Source of the DNA: Flavobacteriaceae bacterium
Lineage (GTDB): Bacteria > Bacteroidota > Bacteroidia > Flavobacteriales > Flavobacteriaceae
Direction: 5' to 3'
Assembly: GCA_002709185.1 (NCBI GenBank)
Contig: PAQB01000030.1
Span: 1-24,178 of the forward strand
Length of the DNA stretch: 24,178 nucleotides
Made by a program: the position numbers and the translations under genes. This document shows positions 1-7,399 of this stretch, piece by piece. Numbering within the stretch: the stretch's first letter is position 1; each line of letters starts with the position of its first letter. Below the pieces are notes generated by a model. It was not told the DNA's origin. It worked only from the letters and a program-made list of their open reading frames with translations, and made no database searches.

Positions 1-1
1 G

Positions 2-370
2 AATCTTTCAACCCTAAAAATAACGATGGGTATTTGGGGAATGGTTTGTTTTATTGCTTTCATTCTCGATAAAAGCATTCCTAATGTGGATAATTATTTT
101 TATGCCATGGGAATTGTTTTGGGTTTTGTTTTGGGAGCTACCCAATCGCTAACGCGATCCACCTTTTCAAAGCTTCTGCCTGAAACCCATGACCACGCCA
201 CTTATTTTAGTTTTTACAATGTTACCGAACAAATTGCGGTTGTATTGGGTATGTTTATTTTTGGATTGTTAGTAGCTTTAACAGGTTCCATGCAATATTC
301 AGTTTTGGCCCTGGCAGCTTTCTTTCTTGTTGCCTTTGTAATGTTGTATTCGGTCAAAAAAATGAACTAG
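2..370 (+). CDS. MFS transporter, UMF1 family (3' end only)
   Basis: The reading frame is open from the first bases of the window, so this is the C-terminal 122 residues of a longer protein. It contains three to four hydrophobic membrane helices separated by short loops, and ends in a basic tail (SVKKMN). The loop with TRSTFSKLLPE followed by a YFSFYNVTEQ stretch resembles the C-terminal half of UMF1/Atg22-like major facilitator proteins, inner-membrane permeases whose substrate is mostly unknown. The family match is from recalled sequence character, not from a search. The ATG at 26 is an internal methionine and not the start. No terminator is visible between its stop and lon. Confidence 0.72.
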   Translation, partial: NLSTLKITMGIWGMVCFIAFILDKSIPNVDNYFYAMGIVLGFVLGATQSLTRSTFSKLLPETHDHATYFSFYNVTEQIAVVLGMFIFGLLVALTGSMQYSVLALAAFFLVAFVMLYSVKKMN

Positions 371-487
371 ATGAATACTTTTTGAGCTTGGCACAGGAAT
401 TGTCATTAAGTTGTGTAAATGTGCTTTAGTTTCCACGCTTTAAGGTGTTGTAGGCGGCTAAATGTTTAAATAACTAAAATGTTAATC

Positions 488-504
488 AATGTCAGCATGA
501 CATT
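488..504. promoter_or_regulatory. Perfect 7-bp inverted repeat upstream of lon
   Basis: AATGTCA (488-494) and TGACATT (498-504) are exact reverse complements separated by GCA. The site ends 16 bases before the lon start codon and is followed at once by TTGACC, a partial third half-site. The TGTCA/TGACA symmetry looks like a dimeric repressor operator. Because lon is commonly a stress-induced protease gene, a stress-regulon operator is the natural inference; the regulator is unknown. A short RNA hairpin with a 3-base loop is the alternative. Confidence 0.4.
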
Positions 505-520
505 TTGACCATTATATTTT

Positions 521-2971
521 ATGAGTAAATCAAGATATAAAATAATTGACAGTTTGTCACTTCAGGATTTTGATGAAAATTCAGAATTAATTCCACTGAT
601 GACCACTGAGGATGAAGAGCTGATTAAAAATGAATCGCTTCCGGATTCAATTCCAATACTCTCATTGCGCAATACTGTACTTTTTCCTGGAGTTGTGATT
701 CCAATCACTGCTGGTCGTGATAAATCTATAAAACTTATCAATGATGCCAACAAGGGCTCAAAGGTTATTGGTGTTGTGGCTCAAAAAGACGAAAGTGTTG
801 AAGATCCAAAATTTGAAGACGTACACAGAATAGGAACTGTAGCACGAATTTTAAAGGTATTAAAAATGCCTGACGGAAATACAACTGTGATAATTCAAGG
901 TAAAAAACGTTTTGAAATCGCTACACCTGTTTCAGAAACGCCTTATATGACTGCTAGAATCAAAGCGGTAGCCGAAGTTACTCCTCAAAGCGACAATAGC
1001 GAATTTAGCGCTGCGATTGACTCTATAAAAGATTTGTCCTTAGAAATCATCAAACAGAGTCCCAATATCCCTAGCGAAGCCTCTTTTGCCATCAAAAACA
1101 TTGAAAGCAATTCTTTCTTGATAAATTTTGTGTCGTCTAACATGGCCGTTTCCGTAGAAGAGAAGCAAAAGTTGCTTGAAATTAATGATTTACATCAGCG
1201 TGCATTACAAACCCTCAAGCACATGAACGTGGAATTCCAGCGCTTGGAGCTGAAAAATGACATTCAATCTAAGGTGCAACACGACATGAGTCAACAACAA
1301 CGTGAATATTTCCTACAGCAACAAATAAAAACCATTCAAGAGGAGTTAGGCGGTGTGAGTTATGAAGAGGAAATTGAAGCCATGAAAACTAAGGCAGAAA
1401 CCAAACTGTGGAATGATAAAACGAAAGCTCATTTTGAAAAGGAGATTGGAAAACTTCAGCGCATGAATCCCCAGGTGGCAGAATATTCCATACAACGCAA
1501 TTATTTAGACTTATTTTTGGATCTACCCTGGAATCATTTCAGCGTTGATAATTTAGATTTAAAACGTGCTCAGAAAATATTAGATCGTGACCATTTTGGA
1601 TTAGAGGAAGTGAAAAAACGCATCATTGAATATTTGGCAGTTTTAAAACTGCGCAATGATATGAAATCTCCTATTTTGTGTCTTCAAGGACCTCCAGGTG
1701 TAGGCAAAACTTCACTCGGAAAATCTATTGCAGAAGCGCTTGGAAGAGAATATGTTCGCATTTCGTTAGGGGGCTTGCGTGACGAAGCCGAAATAAGAGG
1801 CCACAGAAAAACTTACATTGGTGCCATGCCTGGCCGTATTTTACAAAGTCTTAAAAAGGCAGGTACTTCTAATCCTGTTTTTGTTTTGGATGAGATTGAT
1901 AAGTTGTCAAATTCACATCAAGGGGATCCTTCTTCAGCGATGCTAGAAGTTTTAGATCCTGAACAAAACGCTGAGTTTTATGATAACTTCCTAGAAATGG
2001 GTTATGATTTATCTAAAGTTATGTTTGTAGCCACTTCTAATAGTTTAAATAACATTCAGCCCGCCTTGTTAGATCGCATGGAAATCATACATGTCAACGG
2101 CTACACAATTGAAGAGAAAATTCAAATCGGTAAAAAGTTTTTACTACCAAAACAATTAAAAGAACACGGTTTAGGGACTAAAGATTTAAATATTGCTCAA
2201 CCTCAATTGGAGAAAATTGTGGAAGGATATACTAGAGAATCTGGCGTGAGAGGTCTTGAAAAGCAAATTGCCAAAGTAGTGCGTCATGCTGTAAAAAATA
2301 TTGCTATGGAATCGGATTACAATATCAAAATTTCATCTTCAGACCTCGTGGAAGTTTTGGGGCCTCCAAAGTTAGCGCGTGATCGCTATGAAAACAACAA
2401 TGTAGCTGGAGTGGTGACAGGGCTTGCATGGACTCGCGTTGGCGGAGATATTTTGTTTATTGAATCTATTCTCTCAAAAGGGAAAGGCACGCTTAACATC
2501 ACAGGTAATTTAGGAAAAGTCATGAAAGAATCCGCTACCATTGCAATGGAGTACATCAAATCCAATGCAGATGATTTTGGCATCAAAAGCCAGGTTTTTC
2601 AAAATTATAATGTTCATATTCATGTTCCTGAGGGCGCGACTCCAAAAGATGGCCCCAGTGCCGGAATCACCATGCTAACGTCATTGGTTTCTTTATTTAC
2701 CCAACGAAAAGTAAAGAAAAGTATCGCAATGACGGGAGAAATAACATTGAGAGGAAAAGTCTTGCCAGTAGGAGGTATCAAAGAAAAAATTCTAGCCGCT
2801 AAACGTGCTAAAATCAAGGAAATTGTACTTTCTGAGGCGAATAAACCTGATATTGATGAAATCAATTCTGATTATCTTAAAGGACTGAAGTTTCATTATG
2901 TTTCTGATATGCGCGAAGTCATTGAAGTGGCCATTACCAAGACCAAAGTACAGCGGGCCAAATCTCTTTAG
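521..2971 (+). CDS. lon: Endopeptidase La (ATP-dependent protease Lon)
   Basis: Lon is a homo-oligomeric cytosolic AAA+ protease that unfolds and degrades damaged and some regulatory proteins. At 816 residues this is a normal full-length LonA. The N-terminal substrate-binding domain covers about residues 44-235, beginning at [19 protein letters not shown] coiled-coil segment rich in Gln and Glu follows at about 235-300. The AAA+ module has Walker A GPPGVGKT at 390-397 and Walker B VFVLDEID at 453-460. The C-terminal protease domain carries the Ser-Lys dyad: Ser713 in PKDGPSAG and Lys756 in GGIKEK. The ATG follows an AT-rich leader with no strong Shine-Dalgarno sequence, as is usual in Bacteroidota. 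porQ follows 85 bases downstream with its own candidate -7 box. Confidence 0.98.
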   Translation: MSKSRYKIIDSLSLQDFDENSELIPLMTTEDEELIKNESLPDSIPILSLRNTVLFPGVVIPITAGRDKSIKLINDANKGSKVIGVVAQKDESVEDPKFEDVHRIGTVARILKVLKMPDGNTTVIIQGKKRFEIATPVSETPYMTARIKAVAEVTPQSDNSEFSAAIDSIKDLSLEIIKQSPNIPSEASFAIKNIESNSFLINFVSSNMAVSVEEKQKLLEINDLHQRALQTLKHMNVEFQRLELKNDIQSKVQHDMSQQQREYFLQQQIKTIQEELGGVSYEEEIEAMKTKAETKLWNDKTKAHFEKEIGKLQRMNPQVAEYSIQRNYLDLFLDLPWNHFSVDNLDLKRAQKILDRDHFGLEEVKKRIIEYLAVLKLRNDMKSPILCLQGPPGVGKTSLGKSIAEALGREYVRISLGGLRDEAEIRGHRKTYIGAMPGRILQSLKKAGTSNPVFVLDEIDKLSNSHQGDPSSAMLEVLDPEQNAEFYDNFLEMGYDLSKVMFVATSNSLNNIQPALLDRMEIIHVNGYTIEEKIQIGKKFLLPKQLKEHGLGTKDLNIAQPQLEKIVEGYTRESGVRGLEKQIAKVVRHAVKNIAMESDYNIKISSSDLVEVLGPPKLARDRYENNNVAGVVTGLAWTRVGGDILFIESILSKGKGTLNITGNLGKVMKESATIAMEYIKSNADDFGIKSQVFQNYNVHIHVPEGATPKDGPSAGITMLTSLVSLFTQRKVKKSIAMTGEITLRGKVLPVGGIKEKILAAKRAKIKEIVLSEANKPDIDEINSDYLKGLKFHYVSDMREVIEVAITKTKVQRAKSL

Positions 2972-3041
2972 CATTACCAAAATCTCATTTTAAGTTTGTT
3001 AAAATAAAGTCTTTAAAAGTCCGTTTTGTAATAGAATTGGT

Positions 3042-3049
3042 TATTTTTG
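3042..3049 (+). promoter_or_regulatory. Candidate -7 box for porQ (near-leaderless mRNA)
   Basis: TATTTTTG is an exact match to the Bacteroidota -7 consensus TAnnTTTG. It ends only 7 bases before the porQ ATG, so a transcript starting at the usual distance would have almost no 5' leader. No TTG at the usual -33 spacing is present (the nearest, 3026-3028, leaves 13 bases), which lowers confidence. Confidence 0.4.
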
Positions 3050-3056
3050 ACATCTG

Positions 3057-4073
3057 ATGAGGACCTTATTTTGGCTTATTTTTGTTTGGGGTACAACAGC
3101 ACCTATTTCTGCTCAATTAGGGGGTAATGCAACCTACCAATTTTTAAATTTAATGTCCTCACCTCGTCAAGCTGCTCTTGGCGGTAAAATCATCACGAAT
3201 GTAGATTATGACGTGACTCAAGCCTTATATAACCCTGCTACTATTAATTTGGAAATGGACAACCAGTTGGCCTTAAATTATGCCAACTACCTGGGCGATA
3301 TTAGTTATGGAACTGCCGCTTATGCTTACACTGTTGATCGGAGGGTTCAAACTTTTCATGCAGGAATCACTTACGTTAATTACGGAAGTTTTGATGGTTA
3401 CGATGAAAATGGAAACAGCACCGGTACCTTTACTGGGAACGAAACGGCTTTGTCTTTTGGTTATGCATTTCAAATCGGTTTTTCTGATTTTTATGCTGGT
3501 GCTAATATTAAGTTAATTTCCTCAAAACTTGAACAGTACAGTTCTTTTGGTGGCGCTTTGGATTTTGGACTGATATACATCAACGAATATCTTGAATTTA
3601 ATGCTGCGCTTTCCGTTAGAAATCTAGGGACTCAATTTACGACTTATGCAGGCTTGAATGAGCCACTTCCTTTAGAAATTGATTTAGGCTTTAGTCAGAT
3701 GCTTGAAAACGTCCCTGTTCGCTGGCATTTGACCTTTGAAAATTTGCAGCAATGGCCTATTGCAGCTAGCAATCCTGCACGAGTCACAACCGATTTAAGT
3801 GGCAATCAAACTCAGGAGGATATAGGATTTTTAAGTCAGCTAATTCGCCACACACTTATAGGTGCTGAGTTATTTCCAGAGCGGGGTTTTAACATCCGAT
3901 TGGGTTATAGTTTTAGACGGGCAGAAGAATTGCGAATTTTAGAGCAAAGAAATTTTTCAGGGCTTTCTTTTGGAATTGGAATTAAGTTTAATAAATTACG
4001 CTTTAGTTATACGCATGCACGCTATTCATCTGCTTCAAATACCAGTTTTTTAGGCGTACAAATAAGTTTATAA
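3057..4073 (+). CDS. porQ: Type IX secretion system protein PorQ
   Basis: PorQ is an outer-membrane beta-barrel protein needed by the type IX secretion system of Bacteroidota, where it works with PorV/PorU/PorZ-type attachment components. The 338-residue protein opens with a signal peptide (hydrophobic core FWLIFVWGTTAPISA, likely cleaved after SAQ or just before it), followed by the family-typical LGGNATYQFLNLMSSPRQAA segment. The remainder alternates short hydrophobic and polar stretches with many Gly, Tyr and Phe, and ends in a barrel-like strand (SFLGVQISL). The lon-porQ-cmk order matches other flavobacteria as I remember them. The cmk start lies 2 bases after its stop, so the two are probably co-transcribed. 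Its presence implies the host secretes proteins by this system, which in many relatives also supports gliding. Confidence 0.88.
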   Translation: MRTLFWLIFVWGTTAPISAQLGGNATYQFLNLMSSPRQAALGGKIITNVDYDVTQALYNPATINLEMDNQLALNYANYLGDISYGTAAYAYTVDRRVQTFHAGITYVNYGSFDGYDENGNSTGTFTGNETALSFGYAFQIGFSDFYAGANIKLISSKLEQYSSFGGALDFGLIYINEYLEFNAALSVRNLGTQFTTYAGLNEPLPLEIDLGFSQMLENVPVRWHLTFENLQQWPIAASNPARVTTDLSGNQTQEDIGFLSQLIRHTLIGAELFPERGFNIRLGYSFRRAEELRILEQRNFSGLSFGIGIKFNKLRFSYTHARYSSASNTSFLGVQISL

Positions 4074-4075
4074 AA

Positions 4076-4780
4076 GTGAAAAAAATAATCATTGCCATAG
4101 ATGGCCATTCTTCAACTGGGAAGAGTACTTTAGCCAAGCAGCTTGCCAAACATTTAGATTACATCTACATAGATTCAGGCGCCATGTACAGAGCTGTTAC
4201 GCTTCATGCAATTGAAAAAGGGTTTATTGGCCCCAGTAAATTCGATAAAACACTTTTGATTCAGAGCCTCTCAAATTTGAAAATTACTTTCAAAAAAGAC
4301 AAAAGTAATAATGTCGCCTTGTTTTTAGATGGCCAATTGGTTTCCCCTAAGATTAGAACCATGGAGGTATCCAATATGGTAAGTCAAGTTGCGGCGCTTC
4401 CAGAAGTTCGCAAATGCTTAGTTAAAGCGCAACGTTCGATGGGACTTAATAGAGGTCTTGTCATGGATGGCCGAGATATTGGAACTGTAGTGTTCCCTGA
4501 TGCAGAACTTAAAATATTTATGACAGCCTCAGCAAAAACAAGAGCGCTTCGTCGTTTTGATGAATTGTCTAAAGCGGATTCAACTATTGATTATCAAACC
4601 GTCTACGACAATATTATTTCTAGAGATAAAAAAGATTCTTCTAGGAAAAATTCTCCATTATTAAAAGCGAAAGGAGCCCGCGTTTTAGATAATTCCAAAT
4701 TAGATAAAAACGCTCAATTTAAATTGGTACTTTCATGGGTAAATGACTTTAAAAAAGAAGCCCCCCAAAAAAGTCAATAG
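4076..4780 (+). CDS. cmk: (d)CMP kinase
   Basis: Cytidylate kinase phosphorylates CMP and dCMP to the diphosphates with ATP, recycling pyrimidine nucleotides. The P-loop is at residues 10-18 (GHSSTGKST), followed by the CMP-binding stretch IDSGAMYRAV and the family motif MDGRDIGTVVFP; arginines in SRDKKDSSR lie in the lid region. The length of 234 residues is normal for the family. The start is GTG, chosen because it sits just upstream of the conserved KKIIIAIDGHSSTGKST N-terminus and immediately after the porQ stop. The last codons overlap one arm of a hairpin that looks like the terminator of the converging LysM gene. Confidence 0.96.
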   Translation: MKKIIIAIDGHSSTGKSTLAKQLAKHLDYIYIDSGAMYRAVTLHAIEKGFIGPSKFDKTLLIQSLSNLKITFKKDKSNNVALFLDGQLVSPKIRTMEVSNMVSQVAALPEVRKCLVKAQRSMGLNRGLVMDGRDIGTVVFPDAELKIFMTASAKTRALRRFDELSKADSTIDYQTVYDNIISRDKKDSSRKNSPLLKAKGARVLDNSKLDKNAQFKLVLSWVNDFKKEAPQKSQ

Positions 4781-4802
4781 TTTCAAATTTCCAGGGAGGC
4801 TT
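4758..4802 (-). terminator. Intrinsic terminator of the LysM gene
   Basis: On the minus strand AAGCCTCCC (4802-4794) pairs with GGGGGGCTT (4766-4758), nine pairs with one G-U wobble, and the second arm is followed by CTTTTTT. The loop is long, 27 bases. It begins just after the LysM stop codon and lies partly inside the cmk coding region. On the plus strand no T-run follows the stem, so it should act mainly on the minus-strand transcript. Confidence 0.55.
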
Positions 4803-4807
4803 AAATC

Positions 4808-5185
4808 TTAGACTTTTGGAATCACCAAAACTTGGTTTGGATGGATGAGATCCGGATTTTTTAAGATGTTGGTATTGGCCTCATAAATTTCCTTGTATTT
4901 AAGGGAGTCATCATAGTAATGTTTTGCAATTTTACCCAAAGACTCTCCACTTTTCACTGTATGATAGTGGTAAACAGAATTGTCAGCAATTTTTATATCG
5001 GCTTTGATATCGGTAGGGTTTTGCCCTCCAATGGCTTTAATTTTATCCCAAATGATATTTTTTTCATAGGATGTTTTTGCCGTACCAGTTATTTTCAAAA
5101 TGCCATTTTCTTCAAAGACATCTCCATTTTGAATATTGAGCTGTGTTCCTAATTCCAATACAGCTTGGTATTTTTTCATGATCAT
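4808..5185 (-). CDS. BON plus LysM domain protein (Kbp/YgaU-like)
   Basis: A 125-residue protein without a signal peptide. Residues about 10-70 (VFEENGILKITGTAKTSYEK and following) resemble a BON domain, and about 72-124 form a LysM module (HYHTVKSGESLGKIAKHYY ... IHPNQVLVIPKV). This arrangement matches the potassium-binding protein Kbp (YgaU) of E. coli, a cytoplasmic K+ sensor, and many Bacteroidota proteins annotated only as LysM peptidoglycan-binding. Lacking an export signal, a cytosolic role is more likely than wall binding; this is inference. Two start codons are possible, Met1 and Met3, both inside a 12-bp palindrome (TCATGATCATGA, 5176-5187). It converges on cmk and diverges from rpsA. 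Confidence 0.82.
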   Translation of the reverse strand: MIMKKYQAVLELGTQLNIQNGDVFEENGILKITGTAKTSYEKNIIWDKIKAIGGQNPTDIKADIKIADNSVYHYHTVKSGESLGKIAKHYYDDSLKYKEIYEANTNILKNPDLIHPNQVLVIPKV

Positions 5186-5306
5186 GATTATAGATTTAAG
5201 GGTTTATATTTATTAAATTTAGGATATTTTTTTCTTTTCATTTTGTTTTTTTTACTGTTTTTTCACGGACCTTAATCTAGATTACTCAAAATCATGAAGC
5301 TATATA

Positions 5307-5338
5307 TTTGTTCAACTTATGGAATAGTTGTATAATTG
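5307..5338 (+). promoter_or_regulatory. Candidate rpsA promoter
   Basis: TTTG (5307-5310) and TATAATTG (5331-5338) are spaced 20 bases apart, matching the Bacteroidota -33/-7 arrangement with one mismatch in the -7 box. Transcription would begin near 5345 and give a leader of about 105 bases containing the whole hairpin at 5391-5434. An overlapping alternative -7 box, TATATTTG (5303-5310), matches better but has no TTG at the right distance. A perfect 12-bp palindrome, TAATCTAGATTA, lies just upstream at 5273-5284. Confidence 0.45.
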
Positions 5339-5390
5339 CACTCTTCTTAGCAAAAAAGGTTGGAGAGAAGAATAAAAAATACACTAACAC

Positions 5391-5459
5391 TTCTATGTGT
5401 GTTGCATTAAATCCAGCCGACTTCACACATAGAATACAAATTTTAATCAGCCATGGCTG
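5391..5459 (+). promoter_or_regulatory. Structured rpsA leader, candidate autoregulatory pseudoknot
   Basis: TTCTATGTGTG (5391-5401) and CACACATAGAA (5424-5434) are perfect reverse complements, an 11-bp stem with a 22-base loop. In the loop, CAGCC (5414-5418) can pair with GGCTG (5455-5459), the bases of codons 1-3 of rpsA, with a further G-U pair to the U of AUG. Together these make an H-type pseudoknot that would cover the start codon. A second CAGCC (5448-5452) directly before the ATG is a competing partner for the same GGCTG. The pairing is seen in the sequence; the regulatory role, translation repression by S1 as known for E. coli rpsA by a different structure, is inferred. Confidence 0.55.
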
Positions 5460-7282
5460 AAGAACAAACTACAAATCCAGAGGAGACCAATCAAGAAACT
5501 CCCGTTGTTGAAACAACAACCAACGAAGCTCAAGCAAATCCAGAGCAATTTTTAAAAGATTTTAACTGGCATAATTACGAAGAGGGCATTGACCCTGTGG
5601 CCGATGAAAAACTCGATGAGTTCGAAAAACTAGTCGCCGAAAATTTTGTCGAAACATTGGACGATCAGGTTGTTGATGGTACAGTGGTTCACATGACCGA
5701 TCGTGATGCTATTATTGATATTAATGCAAAATCCGAGGGTGTCATTTCACTCAACGAGTTTCGTTACAATCCTGACCTTGCTGTAGGAGATAAAGTTGAG
5801 GTACTGATAGACGTTCGTGAAGACGCCACCGGACAATTGATACTATCGCACAGAAAAGCCAGAGTAATTAAAGCTTGGGATCGCGTGAACTCTGCTAACG
5901 AAACAGGAGAAATTGTGAATGGTTTTATCAAGTGTCGCACCAAAGGCGGAATGATTGTCGATGTTTTTGGTATTGAAGCGTTTTTACCTGGTTCACAAAT
6001 TGATGTAAAGCCTATCAGAGATTATGATCAATATGTCAATAAGACAATGGAATTTAAGGTGGTAAAAATCAACCATGAATTTAAGAATGTGGTGGTTTCA
6101 CACAAAGCGCTTATTGAAGCTGATATTGAAATTCAAAAGAAAGAAATCATCAGCCAACTTGAAAAAGGACAAGTGCTTGAAGGTGTGGTTAAAAACATCA
6201 CATCCTACGGCGTTTTCATGGATCTTGGTGGTGTCGATGGTCTTGTTCATATTACAGACCTTTCTTGGTCTAGAATTAACCACCCAAGTGAAATTGTGGA
6301 GCTGGATGAAAAACTGAACGTTGTAATCTTAGATTTTGATGAAGACAAGTCGAGAATTCAATTGGGACTAAAACAATTAAGCAAGCATCCATGGGATGCC
6401 CTTGGCGAGGAGGTTAAGGTTGGAGACGAAGTTGAAGGAAAAGTTGTCGTAATCGCAGATTACGGTGCTTTTGTTGAAGTCGCTGAAGGTGTTGAGGGCC
6501 TTATTCACGTTTCCGAAATGTCATGGTCTACACACTTGAGATCCGCTCAAGACTTTGTGAGTGTTGGAGATGTTGTCAAGGCACAGATTCTCACACTTGA
6601 CAAAGAAGATCGTAAAATGTCATTAGGGATCAAACAACTAAGTCCAGATCCGTGGACCGATATTACGTCCAAATTCCCGGTTGGACAACGCCATACGGGC
6701 ATCGTAAGAAACTTCACCAATTTTGGAGTATTTGTAGAAATGGAAGAGGGTATAGATGGTCTTATTTATATTTCAGATTTGTCATGGACCAAAAAAATCA
6801 AACACCCTAGTGAATTTTGTACCGTTGGAGATAATTTAGAAGTGGTGGTTCTTGAACTTGATGTTGAAGGTAGAAAATTAAGTCTAGGTCACAAACAGAC
6901 CAAAGACAATCCTTGGGACAAATATGAAAATGAATTCGCGCTAAACACCAAGCATACTGCTACAGTTTTTGAAATTGTAGACAAAGGCGCTACGGTTCAA
7001 TTTAACGAGGATATTGTTGCGTTTATTCCTTCAAGACATTTAGAAAAAGAAGACGGCTCCAAGCTGAAAAAAGGGGAGGAAGCAGAATTTGTTATCATTG
7101 AATTTAGCAAAGAATTTAAGCGTGTTGTTGCGTCACACACTGGAGTCTTTAAAGTTCAAGAAATGAAAAATGTAAAAGCTGCTGTTAGAAAAGCTGCAAA
7201 ATCTGCAGCGGAATCCAAAACAACTCTTGGAGATGCTAATGAAGCCCTTCAAGCGCTTAAAGATAAAATGGACGCCAAATAA
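5453..7282 (+). CDS. rpsA: 30S ribosomal protein S1
   Basis: Ribosomal protein S1 binds mRNA on the small subunit and promotes initiation, which matters in Bacteroidota because Shine-Dalgarno sequences are rarely used. The 609-residue protein starts with an acidic, Gln/Thr/Glu-rich region (about 1-60) and then has six S1 (OB-fold) repeats at roughly 71-135, 151-218, 240-308, 325-395, 411-482 and 498-564. Repeats three to five carry the clear signature G.V..I..YG.F.....G.DGL.H.S..SW. The C-terminal tail is Lys/Ala rich. The ATG is preceded by the hairpin leader at 5391-5434 rather than a purine-rich ribosome-binding site. A strong terminator follows, so this is a single-gene transcript. Confidence 0.97.
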   Translation: MAEEQTTNPEETNQETPVVETTTNEAQANPEQFLKDFNWHNYEEGIDPVADEKLDEFEKLVAENFVETLDDQVVDGTVVHMTDRDAIIDINAKSEGVISLNEFRYNPDLAVGDKVEVLIDVREDATGQLILSHRKARVIKAWDRVNSANETGEIVNGFIKCRTKGGMIVDVFGIEAFLPGSQIDVKPIRDYDQYVNKTMEFKVVKINHEFKNVVVSHKALIEADIEIQKKEIISQLEKGQVLEGVVKNITSYGVFMDLGGVDGLVHITDLSWSRINHPSEIVELDEKLNVVILDFDEDKSRIQLGLKQLSKHPWDALGEEVKVGDEVEGKVVVIADYGAFVEVAEGVEGLIHVSEMSWSTHLRSAQDFVSVGDVVKAQILTLDKEDRKMSLGIKQLSPDPWTDITSKFPVGQRHTGIVRNFTNFGVFVEMEEGIDGLIYISDLSWTKKIKHPSEFCTVGDNLEVVVLELDVEGRKLSLGHKQTKDNPWDKYENEFALNTKHTATVFEIVDKGATVQFNEDIVAFIPSRHLEKEDGSKLKKGEEAEFVIIEFSKEFKRVVASHTGVFKVQEMKNVKAAVRKAAKSAAESKTTLGDANEALQALKDKMDAK

Positions 7283-7302
7283 TTTTAAATTCTTAAGCAT
7301 TT

Positions 7303-7338
7303 AAACGCCCTTCAATTTTTTGTAGGGCGTTTTTGTTT
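7303..7338 (+). terminator. Intrinsic terminator of rpsA
   Basis: AAACGCCCT (7303-7311) and AGGGCGTTT (7324-7332) form a perfect 9-bp stem with a 12-base loop, followed by a T-rich run ending in GTTTCC. It starts 20 bases after the rpsA stop codon. Confidence 0.9.
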
Positions 7339-7399
7339 CCCTAAAAAATTGTCAATTTTACAAATAATTAACTTTTTTTTTTATTTATAAAGGATTGAG

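Noticed and set aside
2386..2980. Minus-strand frames within lon, and similar frames within serA, ychF, porQ and rpsA
   Set aside because: They lie entirely opposite or out of frame with well-supported genes, have no family character and mirror the codon pattern of the real gene.
5273..5284. 12-bp palindrome TAATCTAGATTA upstream of the rpsA promoter
   Set aside because: Short and AT-rich, upstream of the core promoter; could be chance, so it is mentioned only with the promoter.
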